A stretch of DNA of 64,000 nucleotides from Bartonella sp. DGB1 (GTDB lineage Bacteria > Pseudomonadota > Alphaproteobacteria > Rhizobiales > Rhizobiaceae): assembly GCF_041345015.1 (NCBI RefSeq), contig NZ_CP166769.1, positions 372,001 to 436,000 on the forward strand. Direction: 5' to 3'. Below, in pieces: positions 1 to 9,140 of this stretch. The position numbers were made by a program, and so were the translations under genes. The notes beneath the pieces are model-generated. The model searched no databases. It was not told the DNA's origin and saw nothing but the letters and a program-made list of their open reading frames with translations. Within the stretch, counting starts at the first letter, position 1, and each line of letters opens with the position of its first letter.

Positions 1-335
1 TACTTACATGGCAAGAGGCATTTTTATCCTCCACGCCTAAGATAATAAAGATGGTAGTACAATTTCCAAAGCAAGCTATAATTTATAAAGGTTGGGCACA
101 TATAGAAAATTTTGAGATTGGTGCTGAAAGAACTAGCTGGGTTAAGGCTACTATTAATTTTAAAGGTACAGGGAAATTAACTATAGAAACTTTAGATAAA
201 TTAGACCCTAAGCCAAATGAAGATTTACAAGATGTGAATATATTCCCAGAGGTAAGTGCAGATGCTGTAGCTGATGATGAAAAGCCAAAAGCAGTATTAT
301 TATCTAAGGTTGATAAAAAGCAGGAGATAAAATAA
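1..335 (+). CDS. Phage tail tube-like protein, 3' end only
   Basis: The reading frame is open from the first bases of the window, so this is the C-terminal part of a longer gene; the ATG at 51 is internal. The visible part is about 110 residues, rich in beta-forming stretches (GWAHIENFEIGAERTSW, KATINFKGTGKLTIETL), and ends in an acidic-lysine tail. It lies directly before the tail assembly chaperone, where siphophages and gene transfer agents place the major tail (tube) protein. Its stop overlaps the next ATG (taATG). The function is inferred from position; no motif proves it. Confidence 0.5.
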   Translation, partial: LTWQEAFLSSTPKIIKMVVQFPKQAIIYKGWAHIENFEIGAERTSWVKATINFKGTGKLTIETLDKLDPKPNEDLQDVNIFPEVSADAVADDEKPKAVLLSKVDKKQEIK

Positions 336-673
336 TGCAATTAATTTTAGATAAAGAAAAATATCCGCTTAAGTTAAAGATAGGACAATTGTTACAGTTA
401 GAGAAAATGTTATCTGATAATTTAGGCAATATTTCTCAACGTTTAGCTTTGGGTAACTGGAGTGTTGCAGATGTGCAAGCGATAATTTACTTAGCCCTTT
501 GTGGCGGTGGTTTAAATGAGGTTAAAGCACAAGAAATATCAGATAGTTTTTTTGATAAAGAACCAATTTTAACCGCGGTTAATGCTTGTGGTAGCATTAT
601 AGCAACAGCTTTAACTGGGGCTGTATCAGATGAAGTTAAAGAAGATACCAGCAAAAAAAAAGCCAAGCGTTAA
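335..673 (+). CDS. Phage tail assembly chaperone, short (G-like) product
   Basis: A 112-residue protein resembling the GTA-gp10 type tail protein/chaperone family: an N-terminal beta segment (LILDKEKYPLKLKIGQLLQLEK), then a helical part with ALGNWSVADVQAIIYLALCGGG, and a lysine-rich end. In tailed phages this protein binds the tape measure during tail assembly and is absent from the finished tail. It overlaps the preceding stop codon by one base. Its last codons read through nine adenines (653-661), the place where a -1 shift would give the longer GT-like product. No independent start exists for the downstream frame. The role rests on gene order plus family resemblance. Confidence 0.65.
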   Translation: MQLILDKEKYPLKLKIGQLLQLEKMLSDNLGNISQRLALGNWSVADVQAIIYLALCGGGLNEVKAQEISDSFFDKEPILTAVNACGSIIATALTGAVSDEVKEDTSKKKAKR

Positions 674-873
674 GTGAGGTAGATTTTTATGGGTGGGGAG
701 CGGTTGTAGGACTTTCTCCTACCCAGATTGATTGTTTATCGTTAGAACAATTTTTTCATATGATTAAAGGATATATTAAAATTAAATATCCTCAGGTTGA
801 AAAGCCCTCTTTTGATGATGACGATATAGAGTCATTTTTAACAGCAGTTAAACAAGGAAAGTTCAATGAGTGA
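335..873 (+). CDS. Tail assembly chaperone, -1 frameshift (GT-like) product
   Basis: After the A9 run, the -1 frame is open from before 661 to the TGA at 871-873 and adds about 70 residues beginning SQALSEVDFYGWGAVVGLSP. The block WGAVVGLSPTQIDCLSLEQFFHMIKG resembles the second phage tail assembly chaperone of GTA-like clusters, with its W..A..GLSP...LT.EE pattern. There is no ATG, GTG or TTG before this conserved block, so a frameshift (or transcript slippage on A9) is the simplest way to make it. The end overlaps the tape-measure start at 866. This is the lambda G/GT arrangement. The shift itself is inferred. Confidence 0.6.
653..661 (+). promoter_or_regulatory. A9 slippery tract for -1 frameshifting
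   Basis: Nine consecutive adenines lie five codons before the zero-frame stop at 671. Zero-frame codons are AGC AAA AAA AAA GCC. A slip of one base to the left keeps AAA pairing and enters the open -1 frame. The tract could act on the ribosome or on RNA polymerase; the sequence does not tell which. Confidence 0.6.
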
Positions 874-3747
874 TGCAGTAATAGTAAAGCTTGGTGTTAA
901 TGATAAAGAATTCCAGCGTGGTATGGCTAGGGTTGAAGGTATCAGTAATAAAAGCTTTAATAATATTGACCGTCAAGCTAAGGCATTTTCTAAAAAGATG
1001 CAAGCGACTAGTCAAGGTTTAGTTAATGCGATGAAAGCTCCCTTGTTAGCAATAGGTGCCGGTTTTGGTGGTAAAGAAATTTTAAAATTGGCTGAAGAAT
1101 GGGAGATTTTAGCTGGTCGTATTAAATTGGTAACGGGTGACTTGGGTACAGCCAATGGTATTTTATCGCAATTAGGAGAAACAGCTTTAAAAACGCGTTT
1201 TTCTTTTAAACAAACAGCAGAGGATTTTATTCAATTAGCCGATGTCATGAATGAATTAGGCAAATCTAATCAAGAACAAGTTAAATTTTTAGAAGCTTCT
1301 AACATGGCATTATTGCTTTCTGGTACTAGTGGTCAAGCTGCAATACCAGTTATGCAGGCTCTAAAAGGGGCTATTATTAAAGGTAACTTAAGTATGGGTC
1401 AATTTAGAACCTTAGCTAATCAGGCAAGTAGGGTTACCGGTGCTTGGGCTAAGAGTTTAGGTAAGACTACTCATCAGTTAGGTAGAATGGCAAGCGAAGG
1501 TAAACTAACAGCTGAAGTAATGATAAAAGGTTTAATAGATGCTATTCCTGAGATGCAAAAAGAAATGGAAGCTCTACCAATTACTTTAGCTCAGTCATTC
1601 ACTAATTTAGGTTCAGCTTTGGCTATTTTTGTTGGTAAAAGTAATAATGTAAATATAGCGAATAGAGCCTTAGCTGACAGTATAAATTTTTTAGCTAATA
1701 ATTTTAATACGTTAGCCAATATAGCTATTTCAGTTGGTTTTATTTTTGGTTCTGGTGTGTTAGTTCGTGCTTTAGGTGGGATAACAATAACAACTATTGA
1801 AGCAACAAATTCAGCAGTAAAATATGTTAAATCATTAAAAGATATACGACGCGCTAGTTCAGCGTTAGAGGGGTTAAAATTTTTAGCACCAATGTTAAAT
1901 GGTGCGGTTTAGCCTTAGGTGCAGTTGGTTTAGCTTGGTACACATATAATCAATATGCTAATCAGGCTTCTAACACTACAAAAGAAATTACCGAAGAGAT
2001 GAAAGCTTTAGGTGTGGTAGCCTTGAAGGTTAAAAGCCAAGTATCTAACGTTGAGATTAATTTCAGTGCCAAAGATATAAAAGAGGCTAGGGAAGAAATT
2101 AAAAAAATAGATAAACACAGCGGGGCTTTACCTCACACAATAGCGAAGCTTAAGACTTCTTTTGAAGGAGCAAATAAAGAAATAAAAGACTTAGGAGAAA
2201 GTTTTTTATTTCTTATTGAAAAAGTTAGAAAAGGTCAACCTGTATGGGACGAAGTAAACAAAACAGCACAAGCTATTGCAGATAAGAAGCCTCCAGAAAA
2301 AATATTAAATCTTTTAAATAATAGTTTAAGTGTAACAGCAAAATTGATTATGAATTATGAGAAGCTTAATAAATCTGGAGGGGAATTAATTCCTCGTCAC
2401 CAGTTATAGCGGAATTTTATAAGAATTTACCATATGACGCAAAAAAGCATATTGTAGGGTTATATAAATCACTGCAGGAAGAAGCTATCACTTATGAACA
2501 GTTTTTGAAAGAGTTTTTAGCTAAACTTGCGGAAATTAAAGGCGGTATTCTTGAACAAGACGCGAGACAAGCGGAAAACCTAGCAAAACAATTAGGGGAA
2601 GATTTAAACAAGATAAATTTAACAAAATTGAATGAGCAGATATCAGATATTATAAATTCCAATAAAACGAACCCTTCTAAAGAAGCATTTGATGAGTTTA
2701 TAGAAGCACAAGAAAAATCTTTAGATTTGAAGAAAGAAGAAACCAAACAACAGACTATTTATAATAAATTAGTGTCAGATGCAACTAAACAACTTATAAC
2801 TTTGGACGACACGAGAAAAGAGAAATTAGCTGAGTTAGCAAAAAAAATTGTTAGAAATGAAGCTCTTGAGGGTTTTGATAAAATACAGCAAAAACTTAAA
2901 GAAAAAAATTGCGTTAGTTGAACAAGAAAATGATTTACTAAAGCAAGGTAAATTAACTCAAGAACAAATAACTTTAGAATTAGAAAAACAAAAAAGACTG
3001 CGCCAAGAATATGATTTGATAGAAGCATTAGGTTTAGATAAGAAAGACAAAGAAAAAAAGAAACAAGAAGCTAAAGAAAATATAGATGAAATATATGCGG
3101 GTAAAGCAGAAAATGCACAGCTTAAGGGAGGAAAGAACGATAGATTTAAAGAACTTAAAAATATTTTAAGTGATGTTAATAGTCAAACTAAAGAATTAAT
3201 CAGAAATATTTTTGATGGTAAGAAGGCTTTTGAGGCTTTTGGTCATGCTACGGCTAATGTTTTAGGTAATTTAGCTTCTAGATTAATGGATAAGAGTTTA
3301 GATTTATTTTTTAATGCTCTAGGTAATAGTAGTGCAGGTAGTGGTTGGGGTGGAGCAATAATTGGTGCTTTAAAAAGCTTAGCTGGCTATAGTGATGGTG
3401 GTTATACAGGTGATGGACATAAATATCAAGTTAAAGGTTTAGTTCATGCTGGTGAATATGTATTTCCACAACATGCCGTTAAAGCTATTGGTTTATCAAA
3501 TTTAGAAGCTTTAGCTAAAGGTGGTTTACCGCAATTACCTAAGGTACAGCATTTTAATCAATCGCAAAAATCTTCTAATATCTTCAATTTTAGCATTAAT
3601 GTAGAAAAAGATGATACTGGCTTAGTTGAGCAAATAAAAAATGTTGTTATGGAGAGTGTTGAAGATATCGTAGATAATCGGCGATTTAAGGAGGGTGTAA
3701 ATAACTTTATGAACCTACAACAACGCAATAAATATTATAAAGTTTAG
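866..3747 (+). pseudogene. Tape-measure protein gene broken by three indels
   Basis: Four reading-frame pieces line up as one protein of about 960 residues: 866-1912, then the -1 frame to 2409, another -1 frame to 2921, and a +1 return running to 3747. The joins read naturally (NGAV then GLALGAVGLAWYTY near 1910; SSPVIAEFY near 2403; KLKEK then IALVEQEN at an A7 run near 2902-2908). The N-terminal part has the block GNLSMGQFRTLANQASRVTGAWAKS-type typical of tape measures; the middle is long helical and coiled-coil. The end has GGYTGDG...GLVHAGEYVFPQHAV, the usual tape-measure C-terminal signature. This protein sets tail length and fills the tail tube. With three shifts it cannot be made whole, unless these are sequencing errors. 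Confidence 0.8.
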
Positions 3748-3759
3748 AGGGTGGATGTT

Positions 3760-4365
3760 ATGAAAATAATAGATATTCTGAATATTCCAGAAGCTAAACC
3801 GATAGCGGGTATAGATGATTATATACAAAGTTATTTTTATGTCTCTGCTTTAACGCTTAACTTAGTGAAAGATGTTATAAGTGATAAATCTGGCAAGACA
3901 GTTCAATATAATAATATTACTCCTAAATGGAATGTTTCTATTAACTCCAGAATATTAACTTTAGCAGAATTTGAACATGCAAAATCTTTAATAAATTTAC
4001 TTATTAGCCAAGGCTTTTATTTTAAAGCTTATGCTCCTGATTTATCTAATAACTTACCTGAGAGTTTGCCTATTAAACAGGTTGTTAATCTAAAAAATAT
4101 TACTTTAGATGCTAAAGATTTACTATTACCTTTTTATTTTAATGTGATTTGGCAAGATAAAGTAACATTACATCAAGCTTTAGAAATAGAAGATAATAAA
4201 ATTTTCTTTGAGCCGGCTTTATCTTTTGGCGTTGGTAAAAGTGATGTATCTAAGATTTTTTTACATAATCCTTATGTTTTGATGAAAATTGACCCTAAAA
4301 GCGTAAAAATTAATAAGACGAGCCATAAGATAGGTAAGCTAACTTTTTCAGGGGTTGAAATATGA
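3760..4365 (+). CDS. Phage tail protein of unknown family, after tape measure
   Basis: About 201 residues starting at the ATG at 3760, which has GAGGGTGG upstream at good spacing; a GTG at 3751 would add three residues. It sits just after the tape measure, where distal-tail or hub proteins (DUF2460/DUF2163-like in gene transfer agents) are found. The sequence is mixed alpha/beta with no motif I recognise. The stop overlaps the next start (ATGA), so the two are translationally coupled. Minor tail role inferred from position only. Confidence 0.55.
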   Translation: MKIIDILNIPEAKPIAGIDDYIQSYFYVSALTLNLVKDVISDKSGKTVQYNNITPKWNVSINSRILTLAEFEHAKSLINLLISQGFYFKAYAPDLSNNLPESLPIKQVVNLKNITLDAKDLLLPFYFNVIWQDKVTLHQALEIEDNKIFFEPALSFGVGKSDVSKIFLHNPYVLMKIDPKSVKINKTSHKIGKLTFSGVEI

Positions 4366-4991
4366 TGCTAGATATGGAGGAATTAAAATCATTATTATCA
4401 GCAAATATAATAATGATGGCTAATTTTGTAGTTATTGAAGGTAAGGAAGCGAGATGTTTTTGGTCTGGTACAGACAACATTGAAATTAAGATATATGGCA
4501 AAAGTTATAAGTGTCAAGGGGTGGGTGATATTTTTTTTAATGAAGATGTGCCTAGCGATAATTTATTAGGTTTTAAAAATTATAATTTAAATATTAAAAC
4601 CCAAGATATTAATTTACGGCGTTTGTTTACCTCGCAAGCAATTAAGAATGAAAAGCTAACAGCTTATATTGGTTTTTTGAATCCTGCTACCGGCTTATTG
4701 TATAAAGATTTTACCTTATCTTTGACGGGTATAATTATTGCTAGCCAAGAAGAGATAAGCTCAGATAATAAAAGTTCAATTTCTATTAGTTTAAATAGTC
4801 AAGCTTACCAGCTTTCGTTAGCTGGCATTAAGAAAAGAAGTAAAGCAGACCAACTTAAAAGACAACAGAATGATTATAGTTTTTCTCATACAAAAACCAT
4901 TGGCGAGAAAAAACTTTCTTGGGGTGGGGCAGGAGACAAAGCTCTTCGTTACAGATGGGACATTTTTTGGAATGGTGAACATTGGATATAG
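4362..4991 (+). CDS. Phage minor tail protein, probable tail-tip component
   Basis: 209 residues. The C-terminal half contains a long beta pattern followed by KKRSKADQLKRQQNDYSFSH and KTIGEKKLSWG, a form common in minor tail proteins placed just upstream of J-like tip proteins. It starts by overlapping the previous stop (ATGA); further in-frame ATGs lie at 4365 and 4374, so the exact start is uncertain. It probably bridges the distal tail ring and the tip protein. I cannot name a family with certainty. Confidence 0.55.
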   Translation: MMLDMEELKSLLSANIIMMANFVVIEGKEARCFWSGTDNIEIKIYGKSYKCQGVGDIFFNEDVPSDNLLGFKNYNLNIKTQDINLRRLFTSQAIKNEKLTAYIGFLNPATGLLYKDFTLSLTGIIIASQEEISSDNKSSISISLNSQAYQLSLAGIKKRSKADQLKRQQNDYSFSHTKTIGEKKLSWGGAGDKALRYRWDIFWNGEHWI

Positions 4992-5003
4992 GAGCATTCT
5001 AAT

Positions 5004-8000
5004 ATGTTAATTTCATTTCTAACTAGTCTGGCTATCAGTGTTACAGCAGAGGCAATAAGGTGGGGAGTTTCGCGTCGTAGCACTCCATCGGTTAGTTCTA
5101 CTCTTGGCGGTACTGGTGAAGTTCCACGTACCCTTGTAGTTGGTCGCACTATGGTAACAGGTTCAGTTATTTATGCCACTACTACAGGTGACCATGATGA
5201 ATATTTAGTTCAAGTAATAGCTTTAGCTGACCATCCTATCAAGGGAATAAACGCTTTTTGGGCAGATGATGTTAAATTTACTCTTAATAGTTTTACTAAT
5301 TCTGACCCTTATAATAGTCATAAAGGAAGAGTATTTTATATTAAAGGTACAGATGATACTAGCGAGAGCAGTGGAACTAATAGTCAGCGTCATTGGGTAA
5401 AATTTTTTAATGGTACGCAAACAGCAAGCGATAAATATTTACAATCAGTTGCAGGTAAGGACTGGAAAGATACAAATATAGTTAAAGATGTTGCTTATGT
5501 TATTATGACTTCGCAAATATCATCAAAGAGCAATAATTTTCCTATCTTCAGATTTGAAATTGAAGGCGCTAAACTTTATGACCCTTCTAAAGATAGTAGT
5601 GTCGGCGGTAATGGTTCGCAACGTTGGGCTGACCCTAAGAGTTGGGGTGGTGATGGTGATAATTTACCAGCAGTGCAAATATATAATATTTTACGAGGGT
5701 TTAAGGTTGGCGATGAGATATTATTTGGTGTGAATGACCCACAAGCAACAGAGTTAATTACGAAAGATTGGATTAAATATATAGAAAAATGTCGACAGCC
5801 AATTGTATTAGAAGATGGTACTATAGAACCACAATATAGTTCTGGTTTAGAAATTAACACTTGTGAACCAGTAGGAGATGCAATAACAGAATTATTACTT
5901 GCTTGTGCTGCTGGTAGCTTTTCAGAAAGTTTCGGTAAATTTAAAATATTTGTTGGTGCTCCAGATGAGCCTATTTTACATATTACAGATGGTGACTTAT
6001 TAGCTGATGGTAAATTAATATTTAGTCCTTTTAATGATACTACGCAAAATATACGAGAAGTTGTCGCTAGTTATTCAGAGCCTAAAGAAAATTGGTCTAA
6101 GAAAGAATTAACTATCACAATAGATAAAGAAGAGGGTGAAAGCGAACTATCTTATAAACGTAAAGGTGGTGCTAATATCACTTATAAAGCTGTTCATAGT
6201 GGTTACCAAATTAAAAGATTGTTACGTTCTTTTATCGATGAAAGTAAAAAATCCTCAGCTCATGAAATTTCGTTACCAAGTAGATATTGGCATTTAGAGC
6301 CTAATGATGTGATAAGCTGGACTTCTGAATATTTTAACTATCAAAAGAAATTATTTCGTATTATTTATGTTTTACATAAAGCTGATTTAACGGTTGAACT
6401 TCGTATGATTGAGGTTGACCCTAATCATTATCTTCCGCATGCAGATGATTTAAAGCCGTTAGATTATACACCAGATATTGAACATGTAATAATAAAACAA
6501 TCTATCAGTGATTTTATGGTATTTGCGGAGGTTTTAAAAGATACCCGAGGTGTTGATGTTCGCAATGGTATTCGTATTAAATGGGATAAAGATGTTTTAG
6601 ATGTTGATTTTGTTGAATTTGAAATAAGAGAATCTGCCAGTAAAAAAACTATTCATTCTGGTAGGTCAGATAGACCAAGCCAAGGAGAGATATTTACTAG
6701 CCCTAACGCTTTACAGCCTTTAACTAAATATGAGGTTAGAGCTAAATATGGTAAATATAAAAAAACCAAAGTATTTATTTGGTCACACTGGGAAGAAATT
6801 ACTACTCAACAAATTAGACCCATATCAAAAGATTTATTACAAAAAGACATTAAAGATTTTATCACGGCTGACCTGGCTAAAAAGCAAAAAGAAGATATTC
6901 AAGAAGTTAATAATTTAATTGAACAAGGTGCAAAGCATTTTACCCAAAAGTTAACAGACCAAGGTGCAAAATATGAGCAAAAGATAGTAGTAGTTACTAA
7001 TGCTACTAAATCTTTAAGTGCTAAGGTTGATAATAATAAAGCTGAGCTAGATGGCACAATCAGCCAAGTGCAAGATAGTTTAATTAATAAGTTAGAACAG
7101 ACTAACGATGGTTTAACTGCATTAGCTAGAAGGATTAATTCTATTGATTTAAGTCTTGGTAATGTTGATGCTAAAGGTTACTTTCGTGCTGAAGCAACTT
7201 ATATTAAAGATAAAGCAGAAGTGCGTGTTGGTTTAGGTGCTACCTTAAATAGTAATAAATGTAATAAAGATATCAATTTACACCATTCAATAGAGTTAGT
7301 TGTCTCTGAACAACGTGGTAATTATGCTGTAATCAATACTGATAAAACAGTATTTACAAATGGTGTTGGTACAGCTTGCTTTAATTTATCTCCTAAAACA
7401 GATAATAAAGCAAATGCTTTTGAATTAAAGACTATTGTAGACAATACAGAAAATAATTTAACTTTTACTAAAAAAAAAGAATTAACTTTTAATGATGAAG
7501 TTATATCTACTCCTATAGGTATGATAAGTGCCTTTGCTCATACAAAAGACATTGGCGGTTGGATGTATTGTAATGGTAAATCATTACCGAAAAAAGATTA
7601 TCCAGAATTATATAAACTTATAGGTGATGATTGGTGGGATAAACAATCTGAGTTAAATAGGTTAAATGAAAATATATGCCAAGAGTTTTTAACCAATCCA
7701 GCTAATGATGAGTTAGATGAAGAGCTAAAAAAATATTTATCGTTATTATTAGCAAACATAGAGTTATTTAAACAAAAAGATGAAAGAAATAGTGATAGTA
7801 CAATAAATAATAATGTCAGCTCAATGAGTGGCTTATCACAAAAATTAATAAATAATAATAAAGATAAAAATATCATTGAGACAGATTTGCTAGAAGTATT
7901 TACTAGATTAGTATCTAATTATATCTATTGGGAAGAAGAATATAGAAAGGTAAGAGGCTCTGTAAGATATTGGAAAGATAATGATGGTAAAGAACCGAAA

Positions 8001-8375
8001 CTCTCGCAGATAAGAGAAGTTTTTAGTAAATTCCAAATTCGGGCTATTCCTTGGATAAGAGATGTAGATTATTTTAAATTACCTGATTTACGCGGTAGCT
8101 TTTTACGAGGTTTAGATGCTGGTAGAGGTTTAGACGTTGATGGTAAGGATAGAAAGATAGGAAGTTATCAAACAGATGAATTAAAAAGTCATAGACATGA
8201 TAACAATTATTCGACAGGCTTTTATACTAAATTTTCGATTGGTAGTATTTTTGGCGCTGGTGGTTATGCTTTACATAGTAATGGGTCTGAAAGAACAACC
8301 CATTCAGAATATACTGGCGGTAGTGAAACCAGACCTAAAAACTATGCTGTAGCTTACCATATAAAAGTTAGGTAA
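5004..8375 (+). CDS. J-like tail tip/fibre protein with C-terminal collar domain
   Basis: 1123 residues, the host-recognition end of the tail. Residues about 20-450 look like the hub/tip part of J-type proteins (GEVPRTLVVGRTMVTGSVIY near residue 38, then the phage-tail-type fold). Residues about 490-610 carry an Fn3-like segment (ALQPLTKYEVRAKYG). Residues about 620-720 are helical coiled coil (KKQKEDIQEVNNLIEQG). The C-terminus is a phage collar domain: GWMYCNGKSLP near 850, LPDLRGSFLRGLDAG near 1025, and SHRHD. The collar domain is split by about 145 lysine/asparagine-rich residues (roughly 877-1020) that other collar domains lack. SD AGGAG precedes the ATG. It is intact, unlike the tape measure. 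Confidence 0.8.
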   Translation: MLISFLTSLAISVTAEAIRWGVSRRSTPSVSSTLGGTGEVPRTLVVGRTMVTGSVIYATTTGDHDEYLVQVIALADHPIKGINAFWADDVKFTLNSFTNSDPYNSHKGRVFYIKGTDDTSESSGTNSQRHWVKFFNGTQTASDKYLQSVAGKDWKDTNIVKDVAYVIMTSQISSKSNNFPIFRFEIEGAKLYDPSKDSSVGGNGSQRWADPKSWGGDGDNLPAVQIYNILRGFKVGDEILFGVNDPQATELITKDWIKYIEKCRQPIVLEDGTIEPQYSSGLEINTCEPVGDAITELLLACAAGSFSESFGKFKIFVGAPDEPILHITDGDLLADGKLIFSPFNDTTQNIREVVASYSEPKENWSKKELTITIDKEEGESELSYKRKGGANITYKAVHSGYQIKRLLRSFIDESKKSSAHEISLPSRYWHLEPNDVISWTSEYFNYQKKLFRIIYVLHKADLTVELRMIEVDPNHYLPHADDLKPLDYTPDIEHVIIKQSISDFMVFAEVLKDTRGVDVRNGIRIKWDKDVLDVDFVEFEIRESASKKTIHSGRSDRPSQGEIFTSPNALQPLTKYEVRAKYGKYKKTKVFIWSHWEEITTQQIRPISKDLLQKDIKDFITADLAKKQKEDIQEVNNLIEQGAKHFTQKLTDQGAKYEQKIVVVTNATKSLSAKVDNNKAELDGTISQVQDSLINKLEQTNDGLTALARRINSIDLSLGNVDAKGYFRAEATYIKDKAEVRVGLGATLNSNKCNKDINLHHSIELVVSEQRGNYAVINTDKTVFTNGVGTACFNLSPKTDNKANAFELKTIVDNTENNLTFTKKKELTFNDEVISTPIGMISAFAHTKDIGGWMYCNGKSLPKKDYPELYKLIGDDWWDKQSELNRLNENICQEFLTNPANDELDEELKKYLSLLLANIELFKQKDERNSDSTINNNVSSMSGLSQKLINNNKDKNIIETDLLEVFTRLVSNYIYWEEEYRKVRGSVRYWKDNDGKEPKLSQIREVFSKFQIRAIPWIRDVDYFKLPDLRGSFLRGLDAGRGLDVDGKDRKIGSYQTDELKSHRHDNNYSTGFYTKFSIGSIFGAGGYALHSNGSERTTHSEYTGGSETRPKNYAVAYHIKVR

Positions 8376-8384
8376 TTAGGGCAG

Positions 8385-8699
8385 TTATTGGTGGTTGTGT
8401 TTATTATGGTTTGAATGAATGTTGGAATAAATAAAAGGCAAAACAGAAGGCTTTTCTTTCTTTTGTGCTAAGGATAAGTCGTAATTACTTTGCATTCCAA
8501 CCCATACATAAGCGGCACTTAATCCTGCTAATTCTAAACGAATTGCTAAATCAGAACTTATTCCAGCCTTACAGTTTAAAACACGTGATAAAGCTACTCT
8601 TGATATTCCTAATTGTTTAGCCGCATCAGTTACTGATATTCCTAGTTCTGTAAGAGAGTCTTTTAATAATTCGCCTGGATGGCAAGGATTGTACATCAT
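8385..8699 (-). CDS. higA: HigA-family antitoxin, XRE helix-turn-helix
   Basis: 104 residues opening MMYNPCHPGELLKDSLTELG, the signature start of HigA antitoxins, followed by an XRE helix-turn-helix (VTDAAKQLGISRVALSRVLN, about residues 23-42) and the typical AIRLELAGLSAAYVWVGMQSNYDL. It neutralises the toxin encoded 18 bases upstream and represses their shared promoter. The tail after residue 78 is long and ends histidine/asparagine-rich. Toxin-first order is the hallmark of higBA. Start at 8699 or the next ATG at 8696. Confidence 0.88.
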   Translation of the reverse strand: MMYNPCHPGELLKDSLTELGISVTDAAKQLGISRVALSRVLNCKAGISSDLAIRLELAGLSAAYVWVGMQSNYDLSLAQKKEKPSVLPFIYSNIHSNHNKHNHQ

Positions 8700-8717
8700 A
8701 GTATAATTTCCTTATAT

Positions 8718-8996
8718 TTAATGATAATCTTGATAATCAACTAGTTCAACATCTGTTCCAATAAAACGAAAAGTAATGCGCCAGTTTGCGTTTACACGTA
8801 CAGAGTAATAGCCTTTTAAATTTCCTTCTAAAGGGTGTAAGTGATACATAGGTAAATTAAAAGCTTGTGTATCTCTTGCAAGGTCTAATATAGATAAAAT
8901 TTGTCTTAATTTTTTAGCATGTGAGGCTTGTATACCCCTAGTTGACCCTGTTTCATAAAATATTTTCAAGCCCTTATGTTTAAAACTAATAATCAC
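8718..8996 (-). CDS. higB: HigB-family toxin (RelE-like mRNA interferase)
   Basis: 92 residues of the RelE/ParE superfamily, HigB branch: MIISFKHKGLKIFYETGS at the start, HAKKLRQILSILDLA helix, and the C-terminal LEGNLKGYYSVRVNANWRITFRF strand with the conserved WRITF motif. HigB toxins cleave mRNA at the ribosome. First gene of the pair, on the opposite strand to the surrounding phage late genes, so it is independently transcribed cargo that may stabilise the prophage or exclude other phages. Confidence 0.88.
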   Translation of the reverse strand: MIISFKHKGLKIFYETGSTRGIQASHAKKLRQILSILDLARDTQAFNLPMYHLHPLEGNLKGYYSVRVNANWRITFRFIGTDVELVDYQDYH

Positions 8997-9026
8997 TTTA
9001 GCTTTCCTTTTGCTTTATATACTGTA

Positions 9027-9055
9027 ACGATACACGATATAACAATTATAGTCAA
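9027..9055 (-). promoter_or_regulatory. Candidate higBA promoter and operator
   Basis: Reading the reverse strand upstream of higB, TTGACT (9050-9055) is followed after 17 bases by TATCGT (9027-9032). Next to and over the -10 are two near-direct copies, AACGATA and CACGATA, on the forward strand, which could be HigA operator half-sites. Predicted by eye only. Confidence 0.4.
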
Positions 9056-9103
9056 GCAGTTTTTATATGTAATAAATATAGTCTACAGACTCTGTTAAGC
9101 TTA

Positions 9104-9139
9104 TTTACTCCATGCTATTTTTTTATTTTATGGAGTAAA
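9104..9139 (+). promoter_or_regulatory. Hairpin that hides the endolysin ribosome binding site
   Basis: TTTACTCCAT (9104-9113) and ATGGAGTAAA (9130-9139) are perfect 10-base complements separated by 16 mostly T bases. The right arm contains GGAG, the Shine-Dalgarno of the endolysin ATG at 9141. If the hairpin forms in the mRNA, translation of the lysis enzyme is held back. Seen in sequence; the effect is inferred. Confidence 0.55.
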
Positions 9140-9140
9140 C

